A stretch of DNA of 64,000 bases from JAAYJR01 sp964495655 (GCA_964495655.1 CAZBWK010000001.1:25486-89485); one strand, 5' to 3'. Positions 28,244-37,625 are shown, counted from the stretch's first letter. Notes: generated by a model from the sequence alone, not told the origin. A program made the numbers and translations.

Positions 28244-28250
28244 AATTACC

Positions 28251-28266
28251 TTTCCCGGCCGGGAAA
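28251..28266. terminator. Palindrome TTTCCCGGCCGGGAAA between convergent genes
   Basis: A perfect 16-bp palindrome lies in the 43-base gap between the P-type ATPase stop and the convergent mscS stop. The GC core flanked by T and A runs could act as a bidirectional terminator, although the hairpin would have a very tight loop and no long T-tract follows it. Confidence 0.4.
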
Positions 28267-28286
28267 AAACCAGGACTCCACTTTTA

Positions 28287-29132
28287 CTAAGCAGGATTGG
28301 CAGGTTGTGATTTAATATAGACATCTCTTTGTGGAAAGGGTATATGTACGTCATGTTTACGAAAAGCATCATCAATGGCATACCGAAGTTCACTCTTAGT
28401 ATTTTCTACCAGGAATGGCTCCTTAACCCAAAAATATAATTGAAAGTCAAGTGAGGAATCTCCAAAATTATTAAACCTTACGAATGGTTTTGGTTGAAGA
28501 GAAATATTTTTATTCTTCAGTGCACAGTCCAATAACAGATCAGTAACCAGTTTAGTATCTGATCCGTATGCAACACCTACAGCAACCGAAAACCTGGTAT
28601 TATAATCCATCTGGCTCCAGTTAATAATTATATCATTAACAAATTTAGAATTAGGGACAACAAGTATTACATCATCTCTGGTTTTCAGTTTTGATGTACG
28701 AAGTCCGATATGTATAACCTTGCCTACAGTTTTATCTTCAAGTTCAACAATATCATTAATTTGCAGGTTACGTTCAAATATAAGCACTATTCCCGAGGCA
28801 ATATCACTGAAAAGCTGCTGAATACCAAAACCGACACCCACCAGCAACGCGGTTATGCTAGCCAGCAATATGGAGATCTTCACACCTGAAGTTTCCAGAA
28901 GCAGGACAATTACAACTACCCAGACAACATAACGGAGTATCAGATAGACCGACCAGTATGAACGTCTCTGCTCTTCCCTTTTCTCAATATACCGCTTAAA
29001 AAAGCTCCGTATGATTTTTAAGAGTGAAACTGTTGCAAGCAGTACTAAAATAAAAATTGCAACATTATAAACGGTGATCGTAATGTGCTCCGTTTTAATC
29101 AGTTGAAGATTAATTACATCATTGAAGTTCAT
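28287..29132 (-). CDS. MscS-family mechanosensitive channel
   Basis: Small-conductance osmotic release channel in the inner membrane. The 281 residues carry about three to four N-terminal helices, then the family signature: pore helix ALLVGVGFGIQQLFSDIASGIVLIFERNLQINDIV, followed by the beta domain (DKTVGKVIHIGLRTSKLKTRDD and VVPNSKFVNDIIINWS) and an alpha/beta C-terminal domain ending FPQRDVYIK. It follows the S41 protease gene by 21 bases and is probably co-transcribed. Length and motifs are ordinary. Confidence 0.93.
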   Translation of the reverse strand: MNFNDVINLQLIKTEHITITVYNVAIFILVLLATVSLLKIIRSFFKRYIEKREEQRRSYWSVYLILRYVVWVVVIVLLLETSGVKISILLASITALLVGVGFGIQQLFSDIASGIVLIFERNLQINDIVELEDKTVGKVIHIGLRTSKLKTRDDVILVVPNSKFVNDIIINWSQMDYNTRFSVAVGVAYGSDTKLVTDLLLDCALKNKNISLQPKPFVRFNNFGDSSLDFQLYFWVKEPFLVENTKSELRYAIDDAFRKHDVHIPFPQRDVYIKSQPANPA

Positions 29133-29153
29133 GTCAGGTTAATTATGTGGATG

Positions 29154-30830
29154 CTACTTTTTATTCATTGAAATAACAATTCCTGGTTCGAAGTATGAAT
29201 TATAGGCAATATCCGAACTTAGTTTATCTATAGCAGTCTGGATCACTCTATCCTCATCTATTGATGACCTTATAGCTCCTTTCTGATAATAAAAACGGGA
29301 AACTATCTCATTTTCAAGAAGGCTTTTAACCTCCTTGCTGAATACTTCAAGGTCTTTATCCAGATGTGGTTCCAGCCTCTTTTTCAGGCTTTCAAAATCT
29401 TTTTCAGCCAGGCTGTAGTACTTCTCCTCTTTAGCTGCTTTTTCCAATTGTTTTAACAGATGTTCTGATTCTGATTCATATTCAAAATCGTTGTCTTTCA
29501 GGAATCGGGCAAACTGACTATAGATATTCTCAGTTATGAAGAACTCTTCAGGAGCTGCAATAGAGGCGGTTTCATTTGAATATTTTGTTGCAAAATCAAA
29601 TATCATAAATTTAGTAAGCAAAGCAGCACTTAGGTTGCTTAGCTGTTCCGGTTCAATAACTAAATCGGGAATGATACCTCCCCCGTCGTACACTATACGC
29701 CCTTTTTTAGTCTGAAATTCAGAAGTCAGTGAATCGGGCACATGTCCCACGCTGCCGTCCTCATTCCTGCTTGAATAGTCAAGCGCCTGTATGCATCTTC
29801 CGCTGGGGATATAATATTTTGCAGTAGTTACTTTCAGTTTTGTATTGTAACTCAAATCACGTGTTGTCTGCACAAGGCCTTTACCAAAGGTGCGTGAACC
29901 AATAACCAGTCCTCTGTCAAGATCCTGGATTGCCCCTGCAACAATCTCAGATGCAGAAGCAGAAGCACTGTTAGTCAGAACAGCAATTCTTATTGTTGTA
30001 TCAAGAGGTGTTTCAGTAGCTTTATAAGTTTTATCCCATTGCTTCACTTTACCACGGGTACTTACTATTTCAGCTCCCCCGGGTACAAACATATTGACAA
30101 TTTTTACAGCCTCCTGGAGTAGTCCGCCCGGATTAGATCTCACATCAAGGACCAGCGCATCGGGTCTGTTCTTCTTAAGTTCCAGATAAGCTTTTTTTAC
30201 CTCTTCACTGCAGTTTGCAGTAAAATTTGATAACCTGATATAGGCAATATTATTCCCGATCATGCCATAGTACGGAACTGCTTCGATCGTTATCTTTTCA
30301 CGAATTACATCCACTTCATAAGGCTTTTTTTCACCCGGCCTCTGCAGCTTTATCTTAACAGGACGTTTTGCAGGCCCCTTCAGAATATTGCTCACATCTT
30401 GAGTACTCATATTCACGGTCGACTTCCCCTCCACTTCAAGGATAATATCCCCGGCTTTAAGCCCGAATTTCTGCGCAGGGAATCCTTCATACGGTTCGGA
30501 AATAACTATCTTTCCATTTTGATTGCCTATTAAAGCTCCTATCCCCGCATATTCTCCTGTGGTCATAAACCTGAAATCCTCCATCTGTTCCTCTGAAATA
30601 AAATTGGTATAAGGATCAAGCGATTTTAACATTTCGTCGATGCTGGTTTTTACCAGCTTCCCGGGGTTGACCTCATCTACATAGAACATATTCAGTTCCC
30701 TGAATAAACTATAATATATTTCAAGGTTTTTTGCTAATTCGAAATTTTTCTCATCCTGGTTAAAACTGTAAAAACCAAGACTTACAATCACAATTATTAG
30801 GGTACTTATCCAAAGTTTTTTCCAATTCAT
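29154..30830 (-). CDS. ctpA: S41 family C-terminal processing peptidase with PDZ domain
   Basis: Periplasmic serine protease that trims or degrades envelope proteins. The 558 residues begin with a signal-anchor (MNWKKLWISTLIIVIVSLGFYSF). The PDZ domain lies at about 90-170 (GIGALIGNQNGKIVISEPYEGFPAQKFGLKAGDIILEV region). The S41 core includes LVLDVRSNPGGLL, the catalytic Ser in TNSASASASEIVAGAIQD and the catalytic Lys in GSRTFGKGLVQ. A ~150-residue helical, Glu/Lys-rich C-terminal extension follows, typical of Bacteroidetes CTPs. A 20-bp dyad lies 37 bases upstream of the start codon. Substrates are unknown. Confidence 0.93.
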   Translation of the reverse strand: MNWKKLWISTLIIVIVSLGFYSFNQDEKNFELAKNLEIYYSLFRELNMFYVDEVNPGKLVKTSIDEMLKSLDPYTNFISEEQMEDFRFMTTGEYAGIGALIGNQNGKIVISEPYEGFPAQKFGLKAGDIILEVEGKSTVNMSTQDVSNILKGPAKRPVKIKLQRPGEKKPYEVDVIREKITIEAVPYYGMIGNNIAYIRLSNFTANCSEEVKKAYLELKKNRPDALVLDVRSNPGGLLQEAVKIVNMFVPGGAEIVSTRGKVKQWDKTYKATETPLDTTIRIAVLTNSASASASEIVAGAIQDLDRGLVIGSRTFGKGLVQTTRDLSYNTKLKVTTAKYYIPSGRCIQALDYSSRNEDGSVGHVPDSLTSEFQTKKGRIVYDGGGIIPDLVIEPEQLSNLSAALLTKFMIFDFATKYSNETASIAAPEEFFITENIYSQFARFLKDNDFEYESESEHLLKQLEKAAKEEKYYSLAEKDFESLKKRLEPHLDKDLEVFSKEVKSLLENEIVSRFYYQKGAIRSSIDEDRVIQTAIDKLSSDIAYNSYFEPGIVISMNKK

Positions 30831-30867
30831 TGTTTTCTGTTTTATTTATCTAAATGTATTTCATAAA

Positions 30868-30887
30868 AGTGAAGTTTCAACTTCACT
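30868..30887. promoter_or_regulatory. Perfect dyad AGTGAAGTT-TC-AACTTCACT upstream of the S41 protease gene
   Basis: Two perfect 9-bp inverted arms separated by two bases lie 37 bases upstream of the S41 start codon, in the 253-base divergent gap with the DUF5723 gene. The position suits an operator for an envelope-stress regulator or a 5' leader hairpin. Apart from this dyad and the -7-like box at 31050, I see nothing else in the gap. Confidence 0.45.
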
Positions 30888-31049
30888 ACAAAATTAACAA
30901 ACTTAGCCGAAATTCTTTACCTGACAGAAATATACATTAAGTTAAAATATATTAAGTATTTCAAATGAAACGAGCATGTTCTTTTTAATCAAAAATACTC
31001 CCGCTCTCCTTTAATCACAAAAGGCAGTCTGTTTTAAGCGGTAAATATC

Positions 31050-31057
31050 TATTTTTG
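31050..31057 (+). promoter_or_regulatory. -7 box (TATTTTTG) upstream of the DUF5723 gene
   Basis: TATTTTTG matches the Bacteroidetes TAnnTTTG element and lies 26 bases before the ATG at 31084. A convincing TTTG -33 element at the usual spacing is not present. Confidence 0.4.
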
Positions 31058-31083
31058 CATTATGAATAACTGAAACGATTCGA

Positions 31084-32457
31084 ATGCCTTTTTACAGAAC
31101 ATTAAAATTAACATCTGTATTTATCATTTTCTGGTACCTGTTTTATTCTGAAGGGGCAGCACAGGAAACAATTCCCTATTACTTATTACCTGATATTCCA
31201 CAATCAACACTTTATAACCCTGCCTATCAAAATAAAACAGAAAAGTTGGTTATTGGAATACCTGTATTATCAGGGGTGCATGGTACCGTCGAAATGAATG
31301 TCCCTTTTAACTCGCTTTTTTCCAAAGGATTCAGCTACGATTTAAACAGTTTTTACAATGCCATGGATAAGCGGGGGATTGCAAAAGGTGCAGCAGGTAT
31401 AACACTGTTTTTTACCAGCTTCAGGCATAATGAATATACATACAGCCTGTCTGTTTCAGAACGAAGTATTTCAGAAGGGTCTTTTGACCGTGAAATAGTT
31501 AAAGTTATACGTGATGGAATCGAAGGTTATTACGGATCCTTTGAAAACCTTGGAACGGCATCATTCAATTTCAATTATTTCAGAGAAGTGGCGCCGGGCA
31601 TTTCAAAACAGTTATCTGAAAAAATGGATGCCGGCGTACGCTTAAAGATCTTATTCGGAAAATTGTTTTTCGATATCAGAGATGCAAATTTTTTAGTTGA
31701 AACAGATCAGGATAAAAAGCAGGTCAATATACAAATAGACGGCTCTTACAAATTCTCAGGACCCTTCATTCACAGAAGGGATACAATATTTAATTTTTCC
31801 TCATTTGATGCTAAAATGACTCCCGCTGACTATTTCTTTGGAGCAAAAAATTTAGGCTTAGCTTTCGATGCAGGAATAGTATGGCGTCCCGGTCAGTTCG
31901 CAGAAGTGTCTTTAAGTCTTACCGATATAGGATTTACGGGTTATAAAAAAAATCTATATGATGTGGAATTTACCCGTCCGGTACGCTATTCAGAATCTTC
32001 ACTTTATCAATCGGACAAGCCCGGACACTCAAATTATATAGAACCCAGAGAGGCTTTAAAAGATTTCGGAGATTCAATTTCATATATTATTGAGGTTGAT
32101 GATGCAGTTTACCGGAAAATTGTCAGGCTTCCCTTCAAGCTAAATACCAGTGCCAGATATAATTTTTCCGCTAATCTGAGCGGCGGGTTTTCAAATCAGA
32201 TAATATATTACAACAATGTCCTCTCAAATTTTTTATCGGTCCATTTAAACCGGTCAATAAGCAGGAGAACGCAATTAGCAGGGAGTTTATCGCTTTATGA
32301 TTTAACATCAGTATACCCGGGCGTTGCGATTAGCTCAACATTTAAAAGATCACAATTTTTCTTAACAACTAATAATATTTTGGGAATTCTTGACCCAACT
32401 GCCTCAAAACATGTAAATTTGTGCTTTGGAATTAATTTTTTATTTGACAAGCAATAA
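31084..32457 (+). CDS. DUF5723-type outer membrane beta-barrel protein
   Basis: The 457 residues start with a signal peptide (ending EGAAQ) and the pattern LPDIPQSTLYNPAYQNKTEKLVIGIPVLSG, characteristic of DUF5723 proteins in Bacteroidetes, which are predicted outer membrane barrels. The remainder alternates amphipathic strands with Gly/Asn turns (SVSERSISEGSFDRE, LGLAFDAGIVWRPGQFAEVSLSLTDIG), ending in the aromatic-terminated strand HVNLCFGINFLFDKQ. No enzymatic motif is seen. It precedes a DUF4834 small membrane protein by 11 bases and glyS further on. Function is unknown; a role in surface assembly or motility-associated secretion is only a guess. Confidence 0.7.
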   Translation: MPFYRTLKLTSVFIIFWYLFYSEGAAQETIPYYLLPDIPQSTLYNPAYQNKTEKLVIGIPVLSGVHGTVEMNVPFNSLFSKGFSYDLNSFYNAMDKRGIAKGAAGITLFFTSFRHNEYTYSLSVSERSISEGSFDREIVKVIRDGIEGYYGSFENLGTASFNFNYFREVAPGISKQLSEKMDAGVRLKILFGKLFFDIRDANFLVETDQDKKQVNIQIDGSYKFSGPFIHRRDTIFNFSSFDAKMTPADYFFGAKNLGLAFDAGIVWRPGQFAEVSLSLTDIGFTGYKKNLYDVEFTRPVRYSESSLYQSDKPGHSNYIEPREALKDFGDSISYIIEVDDAVYRKIVRLPFKLNTSARYNFSANLSGGFSNQIIYYNNVLSNFLSVHLNRSISRRTQLAGSLSLYDLTSVYPGVAISSTFKRSQFFLTTNNILGILDPTASKHVNLCFGINFLFDKQ

Positions 32458-32468
32458 ATTTTAAATAT

Positions 32469-32744
32469 ATGGTTCTATTTATAATTTTAAATCCTATAGG
32501 AGTATTCAAAACCCTGTTGCTCATCGCAATTGTTTATTTTGTTATCAAATTATTCACCCGTTATCTTTTACCCAACATTGTCGAAAATAAACTTAAGGAT
32601 ATCCAGAAAAAAATGAACGAACAGCAGAGGCAGCAGGAACGTTCGGGGAAAAGAGAGGGTGAAGTTACAATTGAATATGGCCGGAAACATAATAGCCAGG
32701 ATAAGGCAAAAGGTGAGTATATAGATTTTGAAGAGATAGAGTGA
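32469..32744 (+). CDS. DUF4834-type small membrane protein
   Basis: A 91-residue protein with one N-terminal membrane segment (about 9-30, IGVFKTLLLIAIVYFVIKLF) followed by a charged cytoplasmic tail rich in Gln, Arg and Lys (KMNEQQRQQERSGKRE) and an acidic end (YIDFEEIE). This layout matches DUF4834 proteins widely found in Bacteroidetes. It lies 11 bases after the DUF5723 gene. No biochemical role is known. Confidence 0.75.
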   Translation: MVLFIILNPIGVFKTLLLIAIVYFVIKLFTRYLLPNIVENKLKDIQKKMNEQQRQQERSGKREGEVTIEYGRKHNSQDKAKGEYIDFEEIE

Positions 32745-32798
32745 AGGATCATATTAACCGGAAAGCCCCTTACATTTTTTCATCAACCAATATAATTT

Positions 32799-32806
32799 TA
32801 TTTTTG
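32799..32806 (+). promoter_or_regulatory. -7 box (TATTTTTG) for glycyl-tRNA synthetase gene
   Basis: TATTTTTG, matching TAnnTTTG, ends 23 bases before the glyS ATG at 32830. The -33 region is T-rich but lacks a clear TTTG. Confidence 0.45.
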
Positions 32807-32829
32807 CGGCTTAATAATAAAACAGATAT

Positions 32830-34365
32830 ATGGCACAGGAAGATATTTTTAAAAAGCTAATAGCACATTGCAAAGAGTACGGATATGTTTTTCAGTCAAG
32901 CGAAATATACGACGGACTAAGCGCTGTTTATGATTATGGACAGTATGGCGTTGAGTTAAAGAATAATATTAAAAAATATTGGTGGGACAGCATGGTTCTG
33001 CTGCATGAGAATGTTGTCGGAATTGATTCGGCCATCTTCATGCATCCCACAATTTGGAAAGCTTCCGGCCATGTAGATGCATTCAATGATCCCCTGATTG
33101 ACAATAAAGACTCAAAAAAACGTTACCGTGCAGATGTTCTTATTGAAGATCAGCTGGCAAAATATGAAGAAAAAATAAACAAAGAGGTAGAAAAAGCAGG
33201 TAACCGTTTTGGTGACAAATTTGATGAACAGCAGTTCAGGTCAACAAACCCGCGAGTTCTGGCCAATCAGGAAAAACATGACCAGCTTCATAACAGGTTT
33301 TCCAAAGCCCTTAATGATAATAACCTGGAGGAATTAAAACAGATAATAATTGATCAGGGAATTGTTTGTCCTGTCTCCGGAACACGTAACTGGACAGATG
33401 TCAGGCAGTTCAATCTGATGTTCTCAACTGAGATGGGCTCAACATCTGACGGGGCAATGAAAATTTTCCTTAGGCCGGAAACCGCTCAGGGAATTTTTGT
33501 TAACTACCTGAATGTTCAAAAAAGCGGCCGTATGAAGATCCCCTTTGGGATAGCCCAGATAGGAAAAGCATTCAGGAATGAGATAGTTGCAAGACAGTTT
33601 ATTTTCAGGATGAGGGAATTTGAACAGATGGAGATGCAGTTTTTTGTAAAACCCGGCACTGAACTGGATTGGTTTGAGAAATGGAAAAAAATAAGGATGA
33701 AATGGCATCTGGCGCTTGGGTTTGGAGATGAAAACTACAGGTTCCATGAGCATGAAAAGCTGGCACATTATGCAAATGCTGCAGTTGATGTGGAATATAA
33801 ATTTCCTTTTGGTTTTAAGGAGGTAGAAGGTATTCACTCGCGTACCGATTTTGACTTGTCACAGCACGAAAAATACTCAGGGAAAAAGATCCGTTATTTC
33901 GATCCCGAAACAAATGAATCTTATGTCCCCTGTGTTGTTGAAACCTCAATCGGTGTAGACCGGATGTTCCTGCAGATAATATCAGCAGCCTGGTGTGAGG
34001 AGGAGCTTGAAAAAGATACCAGGGTAGTGCTTAAGCTTCCACCGGCGCTTGCTCCCGTAAAGCTTGCAGTAATGCCGCTGGTAAAAAAAGACGGCTTGCC
34101 CGAAAAAGCCAGGGCGATAATCAATAACCTTAAATTTGATTTTAACTGCCAGTACGACGAAAAGGATTCAATCGGAAAGAGATACCGCAGGCAGGATGCT
34201 ATAGGCACTCCTTTTTGCATTACTGTAGATCATCAGACCAAAGAAGACAACACAGTAACTATCCGCTATCGCGACAGTATGGTACAGGAAAGGATCCCGG
34301 TCGATAAGGCCGGCAGCATAATAAGTGAAAAGGTGAGCACAAGAAAGTTATTTGAAAAATTATAA
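32830..34365 (+). CDS. glyS: Glycyl-tRNA synthetase (single-chain, eukaryote-like type)
   Basis: Class II aminoacyl-tRNA synthetase charging tRNA-Gly, dimeric alpha2 form. The 511 residues show the N-terminal YGQYGVELKNNIKKYWW region, RPETAQGIFVNYLNV, motif 2 GIAQIGKAFRNEI...FRMREFEQMEMQFF, the EVEGIHSRTDFDLSQH glycine-recognition segment and motif 3 VVETSIGVDRMFL. The C-terminal anticodon-binding domain (LAPVKLAVMPLVKKDGL onward) carries DSIGKRYRRQDAIGTPFCITVDH. All expected motifs are present and length is normal. The start ATG follows a -7 box by 23 bases. Confidence 0.97.
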   Translation: MAQEDIFKKLIAHCKEYGYVFQSSEIYDGLSAVYDYGQYGVELKNNIKKYWWDSMVLLHENVVGIDSAIFMHPTIWKASGHVDAFNDPLIDNKDSKKRYRADVLIEDQLAKYEEKINKEVEKAGNRFGDKFDEQQFRSTNPRVLANQEKHDQLHNRFSKALNDNNLEELKQIIIDQGIVCPVSGTRNWTDVRQFNLMFSTEMGSTSDGAMKIFLRPETAQGIFVNYLNVQKSGRMKIPFGIAQIGKAFRNEIVARQFIFRMREFEQMEMQFFVKPGTELDWFEKWKKIRMKWHLALGFGDENYRFHEHEKLAHYANAAVDVEYKFPFGFKEVEGIHSRTDFDLSQHEKYSGKKIRYFDPETNESYVPCVVETSIGVDRMFLQIISAAWCEEELEKDTRVVLKLPPALAPVKLAVMPLVKKDGLPEKARAIINNLKFDFNCQYDEKDSIGKRYRRQDAIGTPFCITVDHQTKEDNTVTIRYRDSMVQERIPVDKAGSIISEKVSTRKLFEKL

Positions 34366-34369
34366 TCCT

Positions 34370-34472
34370 TAAGAGGTACTTAAGAAATGGCTTAGATGAT
34401 ACTATTTTCAATGGTATCATAAGAAACTCGCATATGTTTTAACCATACTTTTAGGTCCCGGTTTTAATCGGG
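34370..34472. repeat. Cluster of three hairpins downstream of glyS
   Basis: The 171-base gap after glyS holds CTTAAG repeated five bases apart, then a 9-bp stem ATGATACTA/TGGTATCAT with one G-U pair (34396-34420), then a 6-bp GC stem CCCGGT/ATCGGG (34457-34472). None has a T-run behind it, so I hesitate to call a rho-independent terminator, though the cluster probably marks the glyS transcript end. No promoter box is clear before the next gene. Confidence 0.35.
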
Positions 34473-34536
34473 GTGCTTGTTTAATAACTTTAATAAAGGT
34501 TCACACTATACTTTCACGAACCTAAAACAGTTTCAG

Positions 34537-35850
34537 ATGAAAAAGGTACTGATAATAACATACTACTGGCCTCCAAGCGGAGGGGGCGGGGTACAACGGT
34601 GGCTGAAATTTGTAAAATACCTCCCCATATATGGCTGGCATCCTATCGTGGTAGTACCAAAAGATCCGGAGTATCCGGTAATAGATAATTCATTATATTC
34701 TGATATCCCGCAGGAAACAAAAATAATTAAACTTCCAATTTGGGAGCCTTATGATATTTTCAAAAAAATTACAGGAAGAAAAAAGGGGGAAAAAGTAAAT
34801 ACAGGGCTTCTGTTTGATGACAAGAAACGTACATTGGTTGAAAAAATATCCCTTTGGATCAGAGGAAATATACTTATTCCTGATCCCAGAATATTCTGGG
34901 TAAAACCCTCGGCAAAACGCTTAATTGAAATAATACCAGGTCTGAAGCCTGATATAATAGTTACTACCGGTCCACCACATAGTATCCACCTTATCGGACA
35001 AAAAATTAAAACCAAATTTCCGGAAATACCATGGCTTATTGACCTGCGTGATCCCTGGGCAAACTTTGACATGCTTGATCAGTTTTATTTATCCGGCATG
35101 GCCAAAAAACTTCAAAAAAATAAAGAATATACTGCACTAAAAAAAGCTGATATAGTAACCACAGTAAGTCCGTCATGGGCACAGGAATTTGGGAAAAGTG
35201 TTTCGAAAAAGGTTCACTGCATAACGAACGGTTTTGACGAAGATGATTTCAAAAATTTTAATTTTGAATCTGATAATAAAAACTTTACAGTAAGCCATAT
35301 AGGAATCATAAACTCTTATAGAAATCCTGAACCGTTATGGTCCTCCTTTCAGGAATTATGTGAAGAGCTACCTGACTTCAGAAAAAGATTGAATATCAGG
35401 ATAACGGGTATTACAGACGCAGGATTAGGCAAAATACTTGATAAATACCCATTGGTTAAAGAAAAAACAACCATTACCGGATACATCCCGCATGAGAATA
35501 TCATTGAACAGTATCAGGACTCCTCATGCCTTTTGTTACTTTTAAATAACACTAAAAATTCAAATGGACATATCCCCGGAAAATTTTTTGAATATATAGC
35601 AAGTGGAAAACCGGTGTTGGCAATTGCCCCTCAGGAGTCAGATGTTGCTAAAATAATTAAAGAATATGATCTTGGTTATGCATGTCCTTTTGATGAAAAA
35701 GAAACTATAAAACAAGAAATTCTTTCTATATTCAATAATGAAATTCACAGGCTGGAATCAAAAGTAATTGATTCTTTTTCAAGAAGGAAGCTGACAGAAA
35801 AGTTGAGTTATCTGATGTCAGAGACTATTAAGAAATCCAGAAAAACCTGA
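34537..35850 (+). CDS. Glycosyltransferase family 4 (GT-B)
   Basis: Cytosolic transferase for cell-surface polysaccharide synthesis. The preferred start is the ATG at 34537 (MKKVLIITYYWPPSGGGGVQRWLKF); an in-frame TTG 20 codons upstream would add a low-complexity leader. It has 437 residues. The N-terminal GGGGVQRW loop and the C-terminal IPGKFFEYIASGKPVLAIAPQESDVAK region with the family Glu are typical of GT4 proteins of the fucosyl/mannosyltransferase-like type. It converges on an acetyltransferase gene seven bases away. Donor and acceptor sugars are unknown. Confidence 0.87.
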   Translation: MKKVLIITYYWPPSGGGGVQRWLKFVKYLPIYGWHPIVVVPKDPEYPVIDNSLYSDIPQETKIIKLPIWEPYDIFKKITGRKKGEKVNTGLLFDDKKRTLVEKISLWIRGNILIPDPRIFWVKPSAKRLIEIIPGLKPDIIVTTGPPHSIHLIGQKIKTKFPEIPWLIDLRDPWANFDMLDQFYLSGMAKKLQKNKEYTALKKADIVTTVSPSWAQEFGKSVSKKVHCITNGFDEDDFKNFNFESDNKNFTVSHIGIINSYRNPEPLWSSFQELCEELPDFRKRLNIRITGITDAGLGKILDKYPLVKEKTTITGYIPHENIIEQYQDSSCLLLLLNNTKNSNGHIPGKFFEYIASGKPVLAIAPQESDVAKIIKEYDLGYACPFDEKETIKQEILSIFNNEIHRLESKVIDSFSRRKLTEKLSYLMSETIKKSRKT

Positions 35851-35857
35851 TGCGTGA

Positions 35858-36421
35858 TCATTCAATGGGTTTCAGCTTCCCATCTTCAATCGTAAATTTC
35901 TCATTTGTCTCAGGACATACAAGGTCATTACCCAAAATGACACCTGCCCTGCTTACCCAGCCCTTTTGACAGGCCGGGACTCCGGTCATCAGCGCAAATG
36001 GCTTTACATCTTTGGTCACCACTGAACCTGCACCAATGAAGCAATATTCACCCAGAGTTATTCCGCACACAATAGTCGCATTGGCTCCGACAGTAGCCCC
36101 TTTTTTCACCAATGTCTTTTTAAACTCATCTTTACGGTCAATAAAACTACGTGGATTGATAACATTGGTAAAAACTGCCGAAGGGCCGATAAAAACATGA
36201 TCTTCACAAATAACACCTTCATAAACAGAAACGTTATTTTGCACTTTCACATTATTTCCCATAATCACTTTGTTCCCGACAAAAACATTCTGTCCTAATA
36301 CACAACTCTCCCCAATTACGGCTGTCCCGGAAACGTGCGAGAAATGCCATACTTTTGTGCCATCACCTATTTGAGCTCCTTTGTCAATAATGGCAGTCTC
36401 ATGGATAAATATTTTATTCAT
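35858..36421 (-). CDS. Left-handed beta-helix sugar N-acetyltransferase (WbpD/WlbB-like)
   Basis: Acetyl-CoA-dependent transferase expected to acetylate an amino group on a nucleotide sugar. The 187 residues (from MNKIFIHETAIIDKG) consist of hexapeptide repeats such as GTKVWHFSHVSGTAVIGESCVLGQNVFVG, NNVKVQNNVSVYEGVICEDHVFIGPS and the C-terminal IVCGITLGEYCFIGAGSVVTKDV with the extended arm to GWVSRAG and a short NDLVCPE tail, as in WbpD. The adjacent upstream gene is a DegT aminotransferase that would supply the amino sugar, a pairing known from UDP-3-acetamido sugar pathways. The ATG is preferred over a TTG overlapping the aminotransferase stop. Confidence 0.87.
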   Translation of the reverse strand: MNKIFIHETAIIDKGAQIGDGTKVWHFSHVSGTAVIGESCVLGQNVFVGNKVIMGNNVKVQNNVSVYEGVICEDHVFIGPSAVFTNVINPRSFIDRKDEFKKTLVKKGATVGANATIVCGITLGEYCFIGAGSVVTKDVKPFALMTGVPACQKGWVSRAGVILGNDLVCPETNEKFTIEDGKLKPIE

Positions 36422-36435
36422 AATAAGACAAATTT

Positions 36436-37563
36436 TCAAATTACACTTTTGAAAAATTCTTTCACAGAACCTGTAATGAATTCCAATTGTTCGGTGGTCA
36501 ATTCGGTATGCATCGGTAATGAAAGCACTGTCTCCGTGAGTTTTTCACTTACCGGGAAGTCACCTTTTTGATAACCTAAGAACCGGTATCCCTCCTGCAG
36601 GTGAATAACACCCGGATAGTAAACCATCGAAGGTATTTCCCTTTCTTTAAGGAATTGCTGCAATTCATCTCTCTTACCGGTTTGGATTGTATACTGATGA
36701 AAAGTATGAGTGCTGTAACTTACCCTTTGAGGCAATTGAATTTCTTCAATATCACTTAAATGCTCATCATACCATCCGGCTGCCTGCTCTCTTGCCTTGA
36801 TATGCTTATCAAAATACTTTAATTTGACACTTAAAACAGCCGCCTGTATGCTGTCCAAACGAGAATTAACCCCTATTCTTTCGTACTGATATTTCTGTTT
36901 CATCCCATGATTGGCAATCGACCGGATAACAGCTGCAAGCTTATCGTCATCTGTAAAAACAGCCCCGCCGTCACCAAAAGCACCCAGGTTTTTAGAAGGG
37001 AAAAAAGAGTTACACCCTATATGACCTATTGTTCCGGCTTTCCTGCGGGAACCGTCACTGAATATATGATCTGTTCCCAATGCCTGGCAGGCATCCTCCA
37101 CAAGTAAAAGGTTGTACTTACGTGCCAGTTCGAGCATTGCTTCCAGATTAGCACATTGTCCGAAAAGATGAACAGGCAGTATAGCCTTTGTCTTGTCTGT
37201 CAACACCTCCCGGATCCTCCCCTCATCGAGGGTAAAAGTACCCTGGTTAACGTCAGCAAAAACGGGTTTCAGTCCAAGCAGGGCAAGTACCTCAACAGTA
37301 GAAATAAAAGAAAAGGGAGAAGTGATCACCTCATCCCCGGGTTTTAGCCCCAGCGCCATAAAAGCTATCATCAGTGCATCGGTCCCGTTTCCGCAGGCAA
37401 TTACATTCGTATTGAGATAATCAGCCAGTTGCTTCTCAAAATCGAGCACCTTCCCGCTCTTAATAAACCGGGTGGACTTAATGACCTCCTGCACAGCCTC
37501 ATCAATCTCATCTTTCATAGTGAGGTAGAGGCCGTATGTATCGCACATGTAGATAGTTTGCAT
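36436..37563 (-). CDS. DegT/DnrJ/EryC1/StrS-family sugar aminotransferase
   Basis: PLP-dependent transaminase making an amino sugar from a keto nucleotide sugar for surface polysaccharide. The 375 residues show CGNGTDALMIAFMALGLKPGDEVI, the DACQALGT motif, the PLP lysine in NSFFPSKNLGAFGDGG, and RLDSIQAAVLSVKL. It is closest by pattern to WbpE/WlbC-type UDP-3-keto-sugar aminotransferases. It is directly followed by the matching N-acetyltransferase, making a two-step amination/acetylation unit. The dehydrogenase that would precede it is not in the window. Confidence 0.9.
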   Translation of the reverse strand: MQTIYMCDTYGLYLTMKDEIDEAVQEVIKSTRFIKSGKVLDFEKQLADYLNTNVIACGNGTDALMIAFMALGLKPGDEVITSPFSFISTVEVLALLGLKPVFADVNQGTFTLDEGRIREVLTDKTKAILPVHLFGQCANLEAMLELARKYNLLLVEDACQALGTDHIFSDGSRRKAGTIGHIGCNSFFPSKNLGAFGDGGAVFTDDDKLAAVIRSIANHGMKQKYQYERIGVNSRLDSIQAAVLSVKLKYFDKHIKAREQAAGWYDEHLSDIEEIQLPQRVSYSTHTFHQYTIQTGKRDELQQFLKEREIPSMVYYPGVIHLQEGYRFLGYQKGDFPVSEKLTETVLSLPMHTELTTEQLEFITGSVKEFFKSVI

Positions 37564-37625
37564 AATATAATATTACCCTGTTTTTAAAGCTGAATTGTAA
37601 TGTATAATAGCATAAGATTGAATAG

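Noticed and set aside
23208..30976. Fourteen-base match AAATGAAACGAGCA in two intergenic regions (23208 and 30963)
   Set aside because: A 14-mer shared once within 64 kb is expected by chance several times, and the flanks do not match; no shared position relative to genes.
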